A DNA stretch of 64,000 nucleotides from Sandaracinaceae bacterium (GTDB lineage: Bacteria; Myxococcota_A; Polyangia; Polyangiales; Sandaracinaceae): positions 1-64,000 of the forward strand of contig JACKEC010000037.1 of assembly GCA_020633195.1 (NCBI GenBank). The letters are read 5' to 3'. Below the pieces are notes generated by a model. The model made no database searches, was not told the origin of the DNA, and was given only the letters and a program-made list of their open reading frames with translations. The translations under genes and the position numbers were made by a program. This document shows positions 8,868-17,641 of this stretch, in pieces; the first letter of the stretch is position 1; the number at the start of each line of letters is the position of its first letter.

Positions 8868-9431
8868 ATGGCGGAATTCGTGCTCGAAGTGCGTGACATC
8901 ACGAGCGCAGGGAAGTCGTATGACTTCACCGTGCGGCGGGAGTGGCTCGCCTCGGTGCTGGAAGGCACGGGGGTCGGCGCGCACGCGGACGCCCCCGAAG
9001 GCCACCTGACGGTGAAGGCGCAGACCCAGGGCGTCGACGTCCTGGTGTACGGCCGCGTGTCGTCGACGCTCGTCACCGAGTGCTCGCGCTGCCTCGAGGA
9101 CGCCGTGATCCCCGTCGACACCGAGATCGCCTGCCTCCTGACGGCGCGCGGCGCGGACCTCCGCCCCGTCCCCGACGAGCTCGAGCTGACGCCCGAGGAT
9201 CTCGATCGCGACTTCTTCACCGGCGACCGCATCGTCCTCGACGACGCGGTCCGTGAGAACTTGCTGCTGGAGGTCCCGATCCAGCCGCTCTGCCGCGAGA
9301 CGTGCGAGGGCATCGCCGTGCCCGAGTCCATCTCCGGTCCCGCGGATCTCCGGAGCGCCGAATCGCCCGGCGTCGATCCGCGCCTCGCCCCCCTTCTTTC
9401 GTTGGTCGGAAAGATTCCGACCGAGGAGTGA
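8868..9431 (+). CDS. DUF177 (YceD-like) protein
   Basis: A 187-residue protein of the DUF177/YceD family, which almost always precedes rpmF and is linked to 23S rRNA accumulation. It has the family's CSRCLE motif in the middle (VTECSRCLEDAVIPV) and a second Cys pair (CRETCEG) near the C-terminus that could help bind zinc. It is the first gene of a plus-strand operon, with six bases to the L32 start. Confidence 0.9.
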   Translation: MAEFVLEVRDITSAGKSYDFTVRREWLASVLEGTGVGAHADAPEGHLTVKAQTQGVDVLVYGRVSSTLVTECSRCLEDAVIPVDTEIACLLTARGADLRPVPDELELTPEDLDRDFFTGDRIVLDDAVRENLLLEVPIQPLCRETCEGIAVPESISGPADLRSAESPGVDPRLAPLLSLVGKIPTEE

Positions 9432-9437
9432 TCTCAA

Positions 9438-9629
9438 GTGGCCGTCCCCAAGCGTCGAAACCCCCGCGCCCGTCGTAACTCGCGTCGCGCCAATCACGAC
9501 AAGATCAGCGCGCCGAACACCGTGCCGTGCGCGAACTGCGGTGAGCCGAGCATCTCGCACCGCGTCTGCCCGTCCTGCGGTCACTACGCGGGGCGCGAGG
9601 TCATCGAGATCGTCGAAGACACGGAGTAG
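9438..9629 (+). CDS. rpmF: 50S ribosomal protein L32
   Basis: A 63-residue L32 with the family start (MAVPKRRNPRARRNSRR) read from a GTG codon. Two Cys pairs, CANC and CPSC, form the zinc ribbon, so this is the zinc-binding form of L32. A structural protein of the large ribosomal subunit, placed between DUF177 and fabG. Confidence 0.97.
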   Translation: MAVPKRRNPRARRNSRRANHDKISAPNTVPCANCGEPSISHRVCPSCGHYAGREVIEIVEDTE

Positions 9630-9633
9630 CCGA

Positions 9634-10380
9634 GTGTTCTCCCTCGACGGGAAGGTCGCTCTGGTCACGGGTGGGTCGCGCGGCATCGGTCGCGCGATCT
9701 GCGTCGCGCTCGCGAAGGCGGGCGCGAAGGTCGTGATCAACTACGCCGGCAACGAAGCCGCCGCGGCGGAGACCCTCGACCTCGTCCGTCAGGCGGGGAG
9801 CGACGGGGAGATCGCGCGCTTCGACGTCGCGGACGCCGACGCCGTCGATCAGGCGATCCAGGACATCGCGAAGCGCAACGAGGGCCTCCACATCCTGGTG
9901 AACAACGCCGGGATCTCGCTGGATCAGCTCCTCATCCGGATCAAGCCCGAGGAGCTCGAGCGCACGATGGCGGTGAACGTCGGCGGCGCGCTCTGGTGCT
10001 CGAAGGCCGCCATCCGCCTGATGATGCGCAAGCGCTACGGCCGCGTGATCAACCTGAGCTCGGTGGTGGGCGAGGGCGGCAACAAGGGCCAGGCGGTCTA
10101 CGCCGCGTCCAAGGCCGGGATCATCGGGTTGACGAAGACGCTGGCCAAAGAGTACGCATCGCGCGGCGTGACGGTGAACTGCGTCACCCCTGGCTTCATC
10201 GAGACTGACATGACCACGGCGCTGCCCGAGAGCGTGAAGGAGCAGGCGATCGCCGAGACTCCGCTCGGACGCATGGGCGCCCCCGAGGACGTGGCAGCCG
10301 CGGTTCTTTTTCTCGCCTCCGACGAGGCGGGCTTCATCACTGGACACACGCTCCGCGTCAACGGCGGCATGCTCATCTGA
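9634..10380 (+). CDS. fabG: 3-oxoacyl-[acyl-carrier-protein] reductase FabG
   Basis: A 248-residue short-chain dehydrogenase. The NADPH-binding motif GGSRGIG lies at about residues 14-20, NNAG near 91 and the catalytic Ser-Tyr-Lys in SSVVG and YAASK. It reduces 3-oxoacyl-ACP in type II fatty acid synthesis. The frame extends far upstream, but the GTG at 9634, four bases after the rpmF stop, gives the normal FabG length and start (FSLDGKVALVTGG). acpP and fabF follow. The usual plsX, fabH and fabD between rpmF and fabG are missing here. Confidence 0.95.
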   Translation: MFSLDGKVALVTGGSRGIGRAICVALAKAGAKVVINYAGNEAAAAETLDLVRQAGSDGEIARFDVADADAVDQAIQDIAKRNEGLHILVNNAGISLDQLLIRIKPEELERTMAVNVGGALWCSKAAIRLMMRKRYGRVINLSSVVGEGGNKGQAVYAASKAGIIGLTKTLAKEYASRGVTVNCVTPGFIETDMTTALPESVKEQAIAETPLGRMGAPEDVAAAVLFLASDEAGFITGHTLRVNGGMLI

Positions 10381-10397
10381 CCCGAATCGAGGAACGA

Positions 10398-10631
10398 ATG
10401 GAAACTGCGGACAAGGTCAAGGAGATCATCTCTCAGCAGCTCGATGTGGACATGGGCCAGATCAAGGAGGAGTCCCAGTTCATCGAAGATCTGGGCGCCG
10501 ACTCTCTGGCGATCGTCGAGCTCGTCCTCGCCTTCGAGGAGCAGTTCGAGATCGAGATCCCCGACGAGGACACCGAGAAGATTCGGACCGTCGGCGACGC
10601 CGTCAGCTACATCACCTCGCGCACCAACTGA
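10398..10631 (+). CDS. acpP: Acyl carrier protein
   Basis: A 77-residue acidic acyl carrier protein. The phosphopantetheine attachment Ser lies in GADSLAIVEL (the DSL motif). A GAGG ribosome site (10389-10392) precedes the ATG. It carries growing acyl chains for FabG and FabF, its two operon neighbours. Confidence 0.97.
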   Translation: METADKVKEIISQQLDVDMGQIKEESQFIEDLGADSLAIVELVLAFEEQFEIEIPDEDTEKIRTVGDAVSYITSRTN

Positions 10632-10638
10632 GGCGCTG

Positions 10639-11871
10639 ATGCGTAGGGTCGTCGTCACCGGTGTCGGCATGGTCACCCCGTGCGGGGCGACCACGGAGTC
10701 CTCGTGGGAAGCGATCACCGCCGGCAGGAGCGGGATCGGGCCGATCACGTTCTTCGATGCCAGTGAGCACCCCTCGCAGATCGCGGGGGAGTGCAGCGAC
10801 TTCGATCCGCTCGTCTACATCGAGAAGAAGCGCCTCCGCGAGGGGGCGCGGTTCATCCACCTCGCGCTCGGCGCCACGGAGCAAGCGATCCGGGCGTCGG
10901 GCTTCGAGCCCAACGACGAGCTCAAGGAGCGCGTCGGGGTGTTCTTCGGCGTGGGCCTCTGCGGCCTCGAGCTCATCGAGGAGCAGCACCAGCGCCTGAT
11001 GGAGAAGGGGCCTCGGAAGATCTCGCCCTACTTCATCCCCGCGACCATCTCGAACCTCGCGCCGGGCCAGATCTCGATGCGCTACGGGTTCAAGGGCGCC
11101 AACTACACGACGACGAGCGCGTGCAGCTCGGGCGCCCACGCGATCGGCGAGGCGGTCCGGGCGATCCGCTACGGCCACCTCGAGGCCGCCGTCGCGGGTG
11201 GCTCGGAGGCGTGCGTCACGCCCCTCGGGATCGCGGGCTTCACGGCGATGCGCGCGCTCTCCAAGCGCAACGACGAGCCGCAGCGCGCGAGCCGGCCGTT
11301 CGACAAGGGCCGCGACGGCTTCGTGATGGCCGAGGGCGCCGCCACGGTGATCCTCGAGGAGCGCGAGGCCGCGATGGCTCGCGGCGCGCGGATCTACGCC
11401 GAGGTGCTCGGCTACGGCGCCACGAGCGACGCCTTCCACCTGACGCAGCCGGCTCCCGAGGGAGAGGGCGCGCAGCGGGCGATGCGGCTCGCGCTCGAGG
11501 ACGGCAAGATCTCGCTCGACCGGGTCGGCTACGTGAACGCGCACGCGACGAGCACGCCCACCGGCGACATCCAGGAGCTGCAGGCGCTCAAGCGCGTGCT
11601 CGGCGACACGCCCAAGGCCCTCGTCAGCGCGACCAAGAGCATCACCGGCCACCTGCTCGGCGCCGCGGGCGGGCTCGAGGCGGCGCTGACCGTCATGTCG
11701 ATCGAGACGGGCATCATCCCGCCGACGATCAACCTCGAGGATCGCGAGGAGGAGGCGGCCGGCCTGCAGATCGTCGAAGGCCACGCCCGCGAGCAGCGGC
11801 TCGACGTCGCGCTCTCCAACAGCTTCGGCTTCGGCGGCACGAACGTGACCCTCGCGTTCGGGCCCGCCTGA
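10639..11871 (+). CDS. fabF: 3-oxoacyl-[acyl-carrier-protein] synthase II FabF
   Basis: A 410-residue beta-ketoacyl-ACP synthase II that condenses malonyl-ACP with acyl-ACP. The Cys-His-His set is present: Cys in TTSACSSGAHAIG, His in NAHATSTPTGD and His in KSITGHLLGAAG. The ATG at 10639 begins RRVVVTGVGMVTPCG, as usual for the family, seven bases after the acpP stop. The open frame extends upstream through acpP, but that part is out of frame with acpP and not coding. Confidence 0.96.
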   Translation: MRRVVVTGVGMVTPCGATTESSWEAITAGRSGIGPITFFDASEHPSQIAGECSDFDPLVYIEKKRLREGARFIHLALGATEQAIRASGFEPNDELKERVGVFFGVGLCGLELIEEQHQRLMEKGPRKISPYFIPATISNLAPGQISMRYGFKGANYTTTSACSSGAHAIGEAVRAIRYGHLEAAVAGGSEACVTPLGIAGFTAMRALSKRNDEPQRASRPFDKGRDGFVMAEGAATVILEEREAAMARGARIYAEVLGYGATSDAFHLTQPAPEGEGAQRAMRLALEDGKISLDRVGYVNAHATSTPTGDIQELQALKRVLGDTPKALVSATKSITGHLLGAAGGLEAALTVMSIETGIIPPTINLEDREEEAAGLQIVEGHAREQRLDVALSNSFGFGGTNVTLAFGPA

Positions 11872-11876
11872 CGCTC

Positions 11877-12323
11877 GTGGCCTCGCGGATCATCGTCGGC
11901 GCCGACCACGCGGGGCTCCCGCTGAAGGGGCCGCTCGTCGCGCACCTGAAGGAGCGCGGCTTCGAGGTGGAGGACGTCGGGACGCACGGCCCCGAGTCGG
12001 TGGACTACCCCGACTTCGGGCACCGCGTCGCCTCCGCCGTCGCCGCGGGCGAGCACGAGCTGGGGCTCCTGATCTGCGGGTCCGGCGTGGGCATGAGCAT
12101 CACCGCGAACAAGCACGACGGCGTGCGCGCGGTGTTGTGTAGCGAGCCGTACAGCGCGGCGATGGCGCGGGCGCACAACGACGCGAACGTGCTGTGCCTC
12201 GGCGCGCGGGTCGTCGGGCCGGGGCTCGCCGAGGCCATCCTCGATGCGTTCCTCGGCGGCGCCTTCGAGGGTGGGCGGCACGCGCGGCGCGTCGCGAAGA
12301 TCGAGCCCGCGAAGCCCGCGTGA
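11877..12323 (+). CDS. rpiB: Ribose 5-phosphate isomerase B
   Basis: A 148-residue RpiB/LacA-family isomerase interconverting ribose 5-phosphate and ribulose 5-phosphate. It shows GADHAG at the N-terminus, the catalytic Cys in LLICGSGVGMS, and ARAHNDANVL with the conserved His/Asn. The start is a GTG five bases after the fabF stop. Its stop overlaps the GTG of the next small gene (GTGA). RpiB is commonly encoded near glyA in other bacteria; here glyA is about 47 kb away. Confidence 0.94.
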   Translation: MASRIIVGADHAGLPLKGPLVAHLKERGFEVEDVGTHGPESVDYPDFGHRVASAVAAGEHELGLLICGSGVGMSITANKHDGVRAVLCSEPYSAAMARAHNDANVLCLGARVVGPGLAEAILDAFLGGAFEGGRHARRVAKIEPAKPA

Positions 12324-12517
12324 GGATCCCGCAAGACGCCCGCTTCCGCGCGGAGCGGGCGCAATTCGTCTTGCGATTCTGCTGTGAGACCTGCGGGGGC
12401 TTCGATCCGGAGCGCGCCGCGTGCGCGTACGGTTACCCGGTCGCCGAGCACCGGCTCGCCCGCTACCGGGACCCCGACGCGGAGCTGGTCTTCTGCAAGG
12501 ACTACGACGCGGTCTGA
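12320..12517 (+). CDS. 65-residue Cys-rich microprotein
   Basis: A 65-residue product starting at a GTG that overlaps the rpiB stop (GTGA), so it is translationally coupled. Cys lie at 21, 22, 25, 35 and 59, with His44; the CC..C cluster and spacing suggest a small metal- or disulfide-stabilised fold. There is no signal peptide, so a cytosolic zinc-binding role is more likely than a secreted one. The last 16 bases overlap the 3' end of the opposing receiver gene. Function unknown. Confidence 0.7.
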   Translation: MRIPQDARFRAERAQFVLRFCCETCGGFDPERAACAYGYPVAEHRLARYRDPDAELVFCKDYDAV

Positions 12518-12921
12518 CGCGCCGGCGCCGGGCCGTTGACGAGCTCGAGCAGGGCGTCCGGATCGAAGGGCTTCTCGAGCCAGCCGATCACCGAGTCGTG
12601 CATCCAGGCTTCGCCGCGCGCCGGTGCGGAGCCGCTCATCACGATCACGTCGGGCCGATCCGGGCGCGACGCGAGGATGTGGTTGAGCTTCCGCCCGTCG
12701 AGCCCGGGCATGGTCAGGTCGCAGACGAGGATGTCCACGCCGCCCTCGTCGAGGACGCGCAGCGCGGCGAAGCCGTCGGCCGCCTCGAGCACCTCGACGT
12801 CGGGCGCGCTGCAGCTCAGGAGCAATCGCAGGGTCGTCCGCAGGGGCGCGCTGTCGTCGGCGACGAGGATCCGCCGCGGCGGGACGCCGGACTTCCTGAC
12901 CCTGCGAGTGATCGGCCTCAC
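12502..12921 (-). CDS. Stand-alone response regulator receiver protein
   Basis: A 139-residue CheY-like receiver domain with no output domain. The acidic pair is in VADDSAP, the phospho-acceptor Asp in ILVCDLTMPGLDG, and the late Lys in WLEKPFDP. I chose the GTG at 12921 because GAGG precedes it at good spacing and the frame further upstream reads as non-coding. It probably relays a signal from a histidine kinase encoded elsewhere; no kinase is in the window. It overlaps the Cys-rich microprotein gene by 16 bases tail-to-tail. Confidence 0.88.
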   Translation of the reverse strand: MRPITRRVRKSGVPPRRILVADDSAPLRTTLRLLLSCSAPDVEVLEAADGFAALRVLDEGGVDILVCDLTMPGLDGRKLNHILASRPDRPDVIVMSGSAPARGEAWMHDSVIGWLEKPFDPDALLELVNGPAPARQTAS

Positions 12922-12980
12922 GTTCGCCTCGAAGGGGGAGCTACCAGACGGGGACCTCGCGCGCAATCGCGCACGCACGT

Positions 12981-14156
12981 TCAGCGCGCGTCGGTCCTGT
13001 CGAAGCGTCCGTCGGGCAGGCACTCGTAGCGCCGCACGGAGAGCGATCGCTGCTGCGGCGTCGCGACGAGCACGGCCTCGCCGGTCCAGATCGCGCGCGC
13101 TCCGGGGGCCGCGATGTCCTCCGGCAAGAGCGCCTCGATCCGCGCGATGGCCGGGCCGAGCTGCAGCTTCGCCTCGCGGCGACCGGCGCGAGCGCGCAGC
13201 ACGGGGCGCCCCTCCTCGCACGCGACGATCCGCTCGAGCGGTCGCAGGCTCGCGCGGACGTGCCCCATCGTGTCGAGGTGGTGACCCGCCCACGCGTCGC
13301 CGCAGCGCGTGAGGACCAACGCGCCATCGTCGAGCGGGGCGATCGCCTCGGGCGTGCAGCCCGCGAAGCTCGTCGGGCCAGCGAAGGAGATCTCGGGGCG
13401 GACGGACTCGACCGTGGTCGACGGCCCGCCGCCCTCCACGTGGCAGACGGTGTGGTACCAGGTCCCGGCGCGGAACATGGACGCGGCCACGAGCGGCTCG
13501 CACGGCCAGCGCACCTCGTCGGTGCCCTGCCGGCCGTCGGGCGCGCCGAGCCCCGTGCGGCTGAACATCGCGCACGACCCCTCGGTCGCCACGCACGGCG
13601 CGTCGAGGACGCGGTGGTGGACGACGAGGCGCCCGTCGTCGTTGCCCGACACGGTGACGCGGCCGCGCGCGCGGTCCTCGAGGCGGACCGTGTCGCCGAT
13701 GTCCTCGACCGGCCCGAAGTGCTCTCCGTCGTCGGTCGACCACGTGGCCTGCGCCTCGAGGTGGTGGCCGTAGTCGACGACCCACGCGAGGCCGATGCGA
13801 CGGCCGACCGCGTACGCGTCGAGCTCGACCGCCTGGCTCACGTGCTGCTCGGCGGTCCCTCCCGCCGCCGCGCCGTGGGCGGCGACCGCGCGGTCGGCGC
13901 CGAGCGCCGCGCCGGTCGGGGACAGACCGACGGTGCGCACGCCCCCGCCTTCGCGGTGCGGGGCGCCCCAGAAGAGGCGCGCGCCTTCGGGGCTCGGGAT
14001 CAGCGCGAACGCGCCGTCGTTCGCGATCGCGCGGCCCGCCACGATCGGCCCCGGAGGCGGGGGAGGGGGCGGCGGCGGCTCGGGCGGTGGCGGAGGGTCG
14101 TCACAGCCCACCGAGAGGCAGAGCAACAGGAGCGGCCACGTGGAGCTTCTTCGCAT
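12981..14156 (-). CDS. Proline-linker lipoprotein, probable beta-propeller
   Basis: A 391-residue lipoprotein with lipobox SVGC, followed by a Pro/Glu-rich linker (about residues 20-36) and a beta-rich domain with paired Cys. Repeated short blades with Asp/Gly turns suggest a sialidase-like or propeller fold, but I see no certain catalytic motif. The start ATG at 14156 lies 17 bases after the stop of the outer-membrane protein gene on the same strand. Outer-membrane-anchored; function unknown. Confidence 0.72.
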   Translation of the reverse strand: MRRSSTWPLLLLCLSVGCDDPPPPPEPPPPPPPPPGPIVAGRAIANDGAFALIPSPEGARLFWGAPHREGGGVRTVGLSPTGAALGADRAVAAHGAAAGGTAEQHVSQAVELDAYAVGRRIGLAWVVDYGHHLEAQATWSTDDGEHFGPVEDIGDTVRLEDRARGRVTVSGNDDGRLVVHHRVLDAPCVATEGSCAMFSRTGLGAPDGRQGTDEVRWPCEPLVAASMFRAGTWYHTVCHVEGGGPSTTVESVRPEISFAGPTSFAGCTPEAIAPLDDGALVLTRCGDAWAGHHLDTMGHVRASLRPLERIVACEEGRPVLRARAGRREAKLQLGPAIARIEALLPEDIAAPGARAIWTGEAVLVATPQQRSLSVRRYECLPDGRFDRTDAR

Positions 14157-14173
14157 CCGCGCTCGGAGTGTCC

Positions 14174-15070
14174 CTAGAAGCGGCGGGCGAAGTACAGGGA
14201 GATCACCGGGCCCCCCGTCTGACGCGTGATCGCGAAGACGCCGCCCTCGAGCGTGACGCCCACGAAGTAGCTCGGGGAGAACTGATAGTCGGCCTCCACC
14301 GAGAAGCCGATGTAGTTGGTCCCGTTCCCGATGCCGCTCGGGCTCAGGTGCCCCGGCGCCTCGTCGCCGAACCACACGTCGAGCGAGTGGTAGCCGGTGA
14401 TGCGGCCGCGCACTCCGAATTCCGCGACGAGCGTGGCGCCGCCCTCGGCCGTCCAGGTCAGCACGTGATCGTAGCCGTCGCTCCGGAAGATGTAGCCGAC
14501 CGACGCGGCCACGTAGACCGTGTCCCACGCGTAGCCCGCGCTGAGCGACATCGGCACGTCCCAGATGCCGGTCCCGATCTGCAGCGCGCCGAGCACGGGG
14601 TTGCCCTCGTCGGTCCCGTAGAACGTCTGCACGGGACCGGGCCGCGCGAAGGGCGCGGTGACGCCCGCGTTGGCGGCCATCACGAAGCGGTCGGCGGCGA
14701 GGAACTGCCACCGGAGCGAGAGCGTCGGGTCGCCGGGGCTCAGGTGGCTCTGGTAGCTCCCGTCGCGCGGATCCTCGAGGTGGAAGGAGCGGACGATCGG
14801 CGCGTGGAGCACGAGCGCGACGCGCTCCCCGAGCCCGAGCTCGGCGTAGGTGTTGAGGAACAGCTCGTGGTAGCCGCCGTAGTCGTGGCGCTCGCCCTCG
14901 GCGTCGAGGAACCAGAACCCGGGGAGGTACTTGAGCCAGAGCTTCACGTAGCCGTGCCCGGCCTCCGGCGCCCACGGCCCCGCGCGGGCCACGGACGTGG
15001 TGCCGAGCACGAGCGCGAGGGTCACCCCGGCCACGAGCGCGAGGTGCGTGGCGCGTTCCCGGTGCGGCAT
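14174..15070 (-). CDS. Outer-membrane beta-barrel protein
   Basis: A 298-residue protein with a clear signal peptide (hydrophobic stretch ending at VARA, cut before GPW). The mature part alternates polar and aromatic residues and ends in Phe (FARRF), as in outer-membrane barrels. It resembles transporter- or porin-like barrels of the 'transporter family' type. Three ATG codons are close together (15070, 15079, 15082); the one at 15070 gives the best signal peptide. It is followed on the same strand by the lipoprotein gene. Confidence 0.72.
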   Translation of the reverse strand: MPHRERATHLALVAGVTLALVLGTTSVARAGPWAPEAGHGYVKLWLKYLPGFWFLDAEGERHDYGGYHELFLNTYAELGLGERVALVLHAPIVRSFHLEDPRDGSYQSHLSPGDPTLSLRWQFLAADRFVMAANAGVTAPFARPGPVQTFYGTDEGNPVLGALQIGTGIWDVPMSLSAGYAWDTVYVAASVGYIFRSDGYDHVLTWTAEGGATLVAEFGVRGRITGYHSLDVWFGDEAPGHLSPSGIGNGTNYIGFSVEADYQFSPSYFVGVTLEGGVFAITRQTGGPVISLYFARRF

Positions 15071-15155
15071 GCTGGGCATCATACCGACCGCTCCCGCGAG
15101 CGACGTCGAGCTTTCTCGCGTCGCCGACGCGAGCCGTGCTTTACGCTCCCGGGCC

Positions 15156-16451
15156 ATGACCGCATCCGATCCGGTGGCCGATCTGCTCGCCTTCATCGAC
15201 GCCTCGCCGACCCCGTGGCACGCGGTCGCCGAGACCGTCCGGCGCCTCGAGGCGGTCGGCTACCGCGCCCTCGACGAGCGCGACGCGTGGAGCCTCGCGG
15301 CGGGCGACCGCGTGTACGTGATCCGCGGCGGCTCGACGGTGATCGCCTTCGAGATCGGCACCGAGCCGCCCAGCGAGGCGGGCTTCCGGATCATCGGCGC
15401 GCACACGGACTCGCCCAACCTGCGGGTGAAGCCCCGCGGGGAAGCGGGCGGTCACGGCGTCCGCCAGATCGCGGTGGAGCCGTACGGTGGCGTGCTGCTC
15501 TACACGTGGCTCGACCGCGACCTGTCGATCGCCGGGCGCGTCGTCGTGCGCCGCGAGGGCGGGCTCGAGCCGGTGCTCATCCGGATCGATCGGCCGCTCT
15601 GTCGGGTCGCTTCGCTCGCCATCCACCTCGACCGCGCCGTCAACGAGGACGGGCTGCGCCTCAACAAGCAGACCCACATGGCGCCGCACCTCGCGCTCGA
15701 GTCCGCGGGCGACGCGACGATCGTGTCCGTCGTCGCGGAGGCCGCCGGGGTCGCTCCGTCGGCGATCTATGGTCACGATCTCTGCCTCTACGACGTGGTG
15801 CCGTGCGCCCGCGGGGGCGCTCAGTCGGAGCTCGTCTTCGCGCCGCGGCTCGACAACCTCGCGAGCTGTCACGCGGGCCTGAGCGCGCTCTCGAGCGCCG
15901 ACGGAGACGTCCGCTCGACGCGCGTGGTCGCGCTCTACGACCACGAGGAGGTCGGCAGCCAGTCCAAGCAGGGGGCGGACTCGCCGTTCCTCGCCGACGT
16001 CCTCGATCGGGTCGCGCGCGCCGTGGACCCGCGCGCCGACGCGAGCCAGCGCGCGATGACGCGCTCGTTCCTCATCTCGGCCGACATGGCCCACGCGGTC
16101 CACCCGAACCACGCCGATCGGCACGAGCCCACGCACATGCCGCGGCTCGGCGCGGGGCCGGTGATCAAGACGAACGTCAACCAGCGCTACGCGACCGATG
16201 GAGAGAGCTCCGCGCGGTTCCTCGCCTGGTGCGAGGCCGCCGAGGTGATCCCGCAGCACTTCGTCACGCGGAGCGACCTGGGCTGCGGGAGCACCATCGG
16301 GCCGATCAGCGCGGGCCGGCTCGGCGTCGCCACGGTCGACGTCGGCAACCCCATGCTCTCGATGCACTCGTGCCGCGAGATGGCGGGCGCCGCGGACGTC
16401 GCGCCGATGATCGCGGTGATGCGCGCGTTCTACGAAGAGCGCGGCGCCTGA
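15156..16451 (+). CDS. apeB: M18 family aminopeptidase
   Basis: A 431-residue M18 (aspartyl/leucyl) aminopeptidase that removes N-terminal residues from peptides with two metal ions. Ligands and catalytic residues are visible: His-Asp in IGAHTDSPNLRVKP, Asp in PRLDNLASC, Glu-Glu in YDHEEVGSQS, Asp in LISADMAHAVHPN and His in LSMHSCREMAG. The length is normal and the ATG at 15156 begins directly with the conserved domain. The 3' end overlaps the opposing gene by 22 bases. Cytosolic. Confidence 0.93.
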   Translation: MTASDPVADLLAFIDASPTPWHAVAETVRRLEAVGYRALDERDAWSLAAGDRVYVIRGGSTVIAFEIGTEPPSEAGFRIIGAHTDSPNLRVKPRGEAGGHGVRQIAVEPYGGVLLYTWLDRDLSIAGRVVVRREGGLEPVLIRIDRPLCRVASLAIHLDRAVNEDGLRLNKQTHMAPHLALESAGDATIVSVVAEAAGVAPSAIYGHDLCLYDVVPCARGGAQSELVFAPRLDNLASCHAGLSALSSADGDVRSTRVVALYDHEEVGSQSKQGADSPFLADVLDRVARAVDPRADASQRAMTRSFLISADMAHAVHPNHADRHEPTHMPRLGAGPVIKTNVNQRYATDGESSARFLAWCEAAEVIPQHFVTRSDLGCGSTIGPISAGRLGVATVDVGNPMLSMHSCREMAGAADVAPMIAVMRAFYEERGA

Positions 16452-17641
16452 CGGCGTCGGCCGAGGAGCGCGAGCGCGAGGAGGAGCGCCAGGGCGCGAG
16501 GGCTCGCGGCGCCGGGGCGCGTCGCACAGCCGCCGTCTCCCATCGGCTCGGGCGGCTCGGGGACGCGCCGCTCGGTCGTCGGAGACGTGGCGGGCAGCGT
16601 CTCCAGCCACCCCGACTCGCCGCCGAAGTGAGCCCAGTCGAGGCCGCAGGCCTCCTGCGCGTCCGCGTCACCGCACGCGGCCGGCGGGCCGAGCTGCCGC
16701 ATCGAGAACACCGGCTCGCTCACCGGCAAGGCCGCGCCGCCGTCGCTGAGCTCGTAGAGCGCCTCGAGGCTGCACGCGAAGTCGTGCCCCCCGTACGCGC
16801 GCAGGCAGGTCCAGGGCACCTCCTCGAGCGGCCGCCAGGTGTCGTCGTGCGCGTAGAGCGCCCCGTCGATCAGCGCGAGCCAGCGGTCGCCGACCCGCAC
16901 GGGGCCTTGCACGGTCGTCGCCTCCGGTGACCTGTCGACGAGCGCGCCCTCACGAAAGAGCTCGAGGAACACGGCGCCGGCCTCCGTCGTCCGCAGCCAG
17001 ACGTCGCCACCTCGCGAGGCGCGCGGGGTCACGCGCGACGCCGTCGTCTCGAACGTGGCGAGGACGCCGCGCTCGTCGGCGACGAACCCGACGGGCGCGT
17101 GGCCCGAGACCAGCCAGCCGCCCTCGGTGGCGATGACGCCGTCGACCGGGCCGGGGAGCTCGAGGGGCGGCTCGGACAGCGCGCCGTCGACGACCCGGAG
17201 GAGGCGGGAGCGGCTCGGGTCGAGGTCGTCGGGGTACTCCTCGGCGACGATCAAGAAGCCGTCCGGCGACCACGCCGCGCCGACGACGTAGAGGTCGTCG
17301 CCGGTGAGCGGCGCGAACGTGCAGCCCCCGTCGCGCGAGAGGAACGCGAGGCCCGCGCTGTGGACCAGGATGTCCCGACCGTCGGCGCTCGCCGCGGCGA
17401 GCGCGTTCTCGTTCCCGTCCCACCGCGAGGGGCACACGTAGGTGTACGTGCCGTCGCCGGCCGCGACGGCGAGGCCGACGTTGGTCCGGAGCAGGGTGGG
17501 TCGCTCGCCGTCGTGAGCGAGGACCTCGAGCGCGACCGGCGCGGGCCCGTGCGCGCGCGCGACGGGCCCGGCCGAGACCACGAGGGCGAAGAGGCCGATC
17601 GCTAGCGCGCGATGCCGCAGGCCGTGAGCTGGCTGTCGCAC
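16430..17641 (-). CDS. Secreted protein with MYXO-CTERM-type tail
   Basis: A 403-residue exported protein. It starts at a GTG with a signal peptide ending near PVARAHG. The body reads as a beta-propeller or photosystem-stability-factor-like fold (repeated SPDG, SRDGG motifs). The C-terminus carries Gly-Gly-Cys, a hydrophobic helix and an Arg-rich end (GRRRQAPRSS), the MYXO-CTERM sorting layout. Its first 40 bases overlap the end of the upstream copper monooxygenase gene, suggesting coupled translation. Function unknown; surface-anchored by inference. Confidence 0.75.
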   Translation of the reverse strand: MRQPAHGLRHRALAIGLFALVVSAGPVARAHGPAPVALEVLAHDGERPTLLRTNVGLAVAAGDGTYTYVCPSRWDGNENALAAASADGRDILVHSAGLAFLSRDGGCTFAPLTGDDLYVVGAAWSPDGFLIVAEEYPDDLDPSRSRLLRVVDGALSEPPLELPGPVDGVIATEGGWLVSGHAPVGFVADERGVLATFETTASRVTPRASRGGDVWLRTTEAGAVFLELFREGALVDRSPEATTVQGPVRVGDRWLALIDGALYAHDDTWRPLEEVPWTCLRAYGGHDFACSLEALYELSDGGAALPVSEPVFSMRQLGPPAACGDADAQEACGLDWAHFGGESGWLETLPATSPTTERRVPEPPEPMGDGGCATRPGAASPRALALLLALALLGRRRQAPRSS

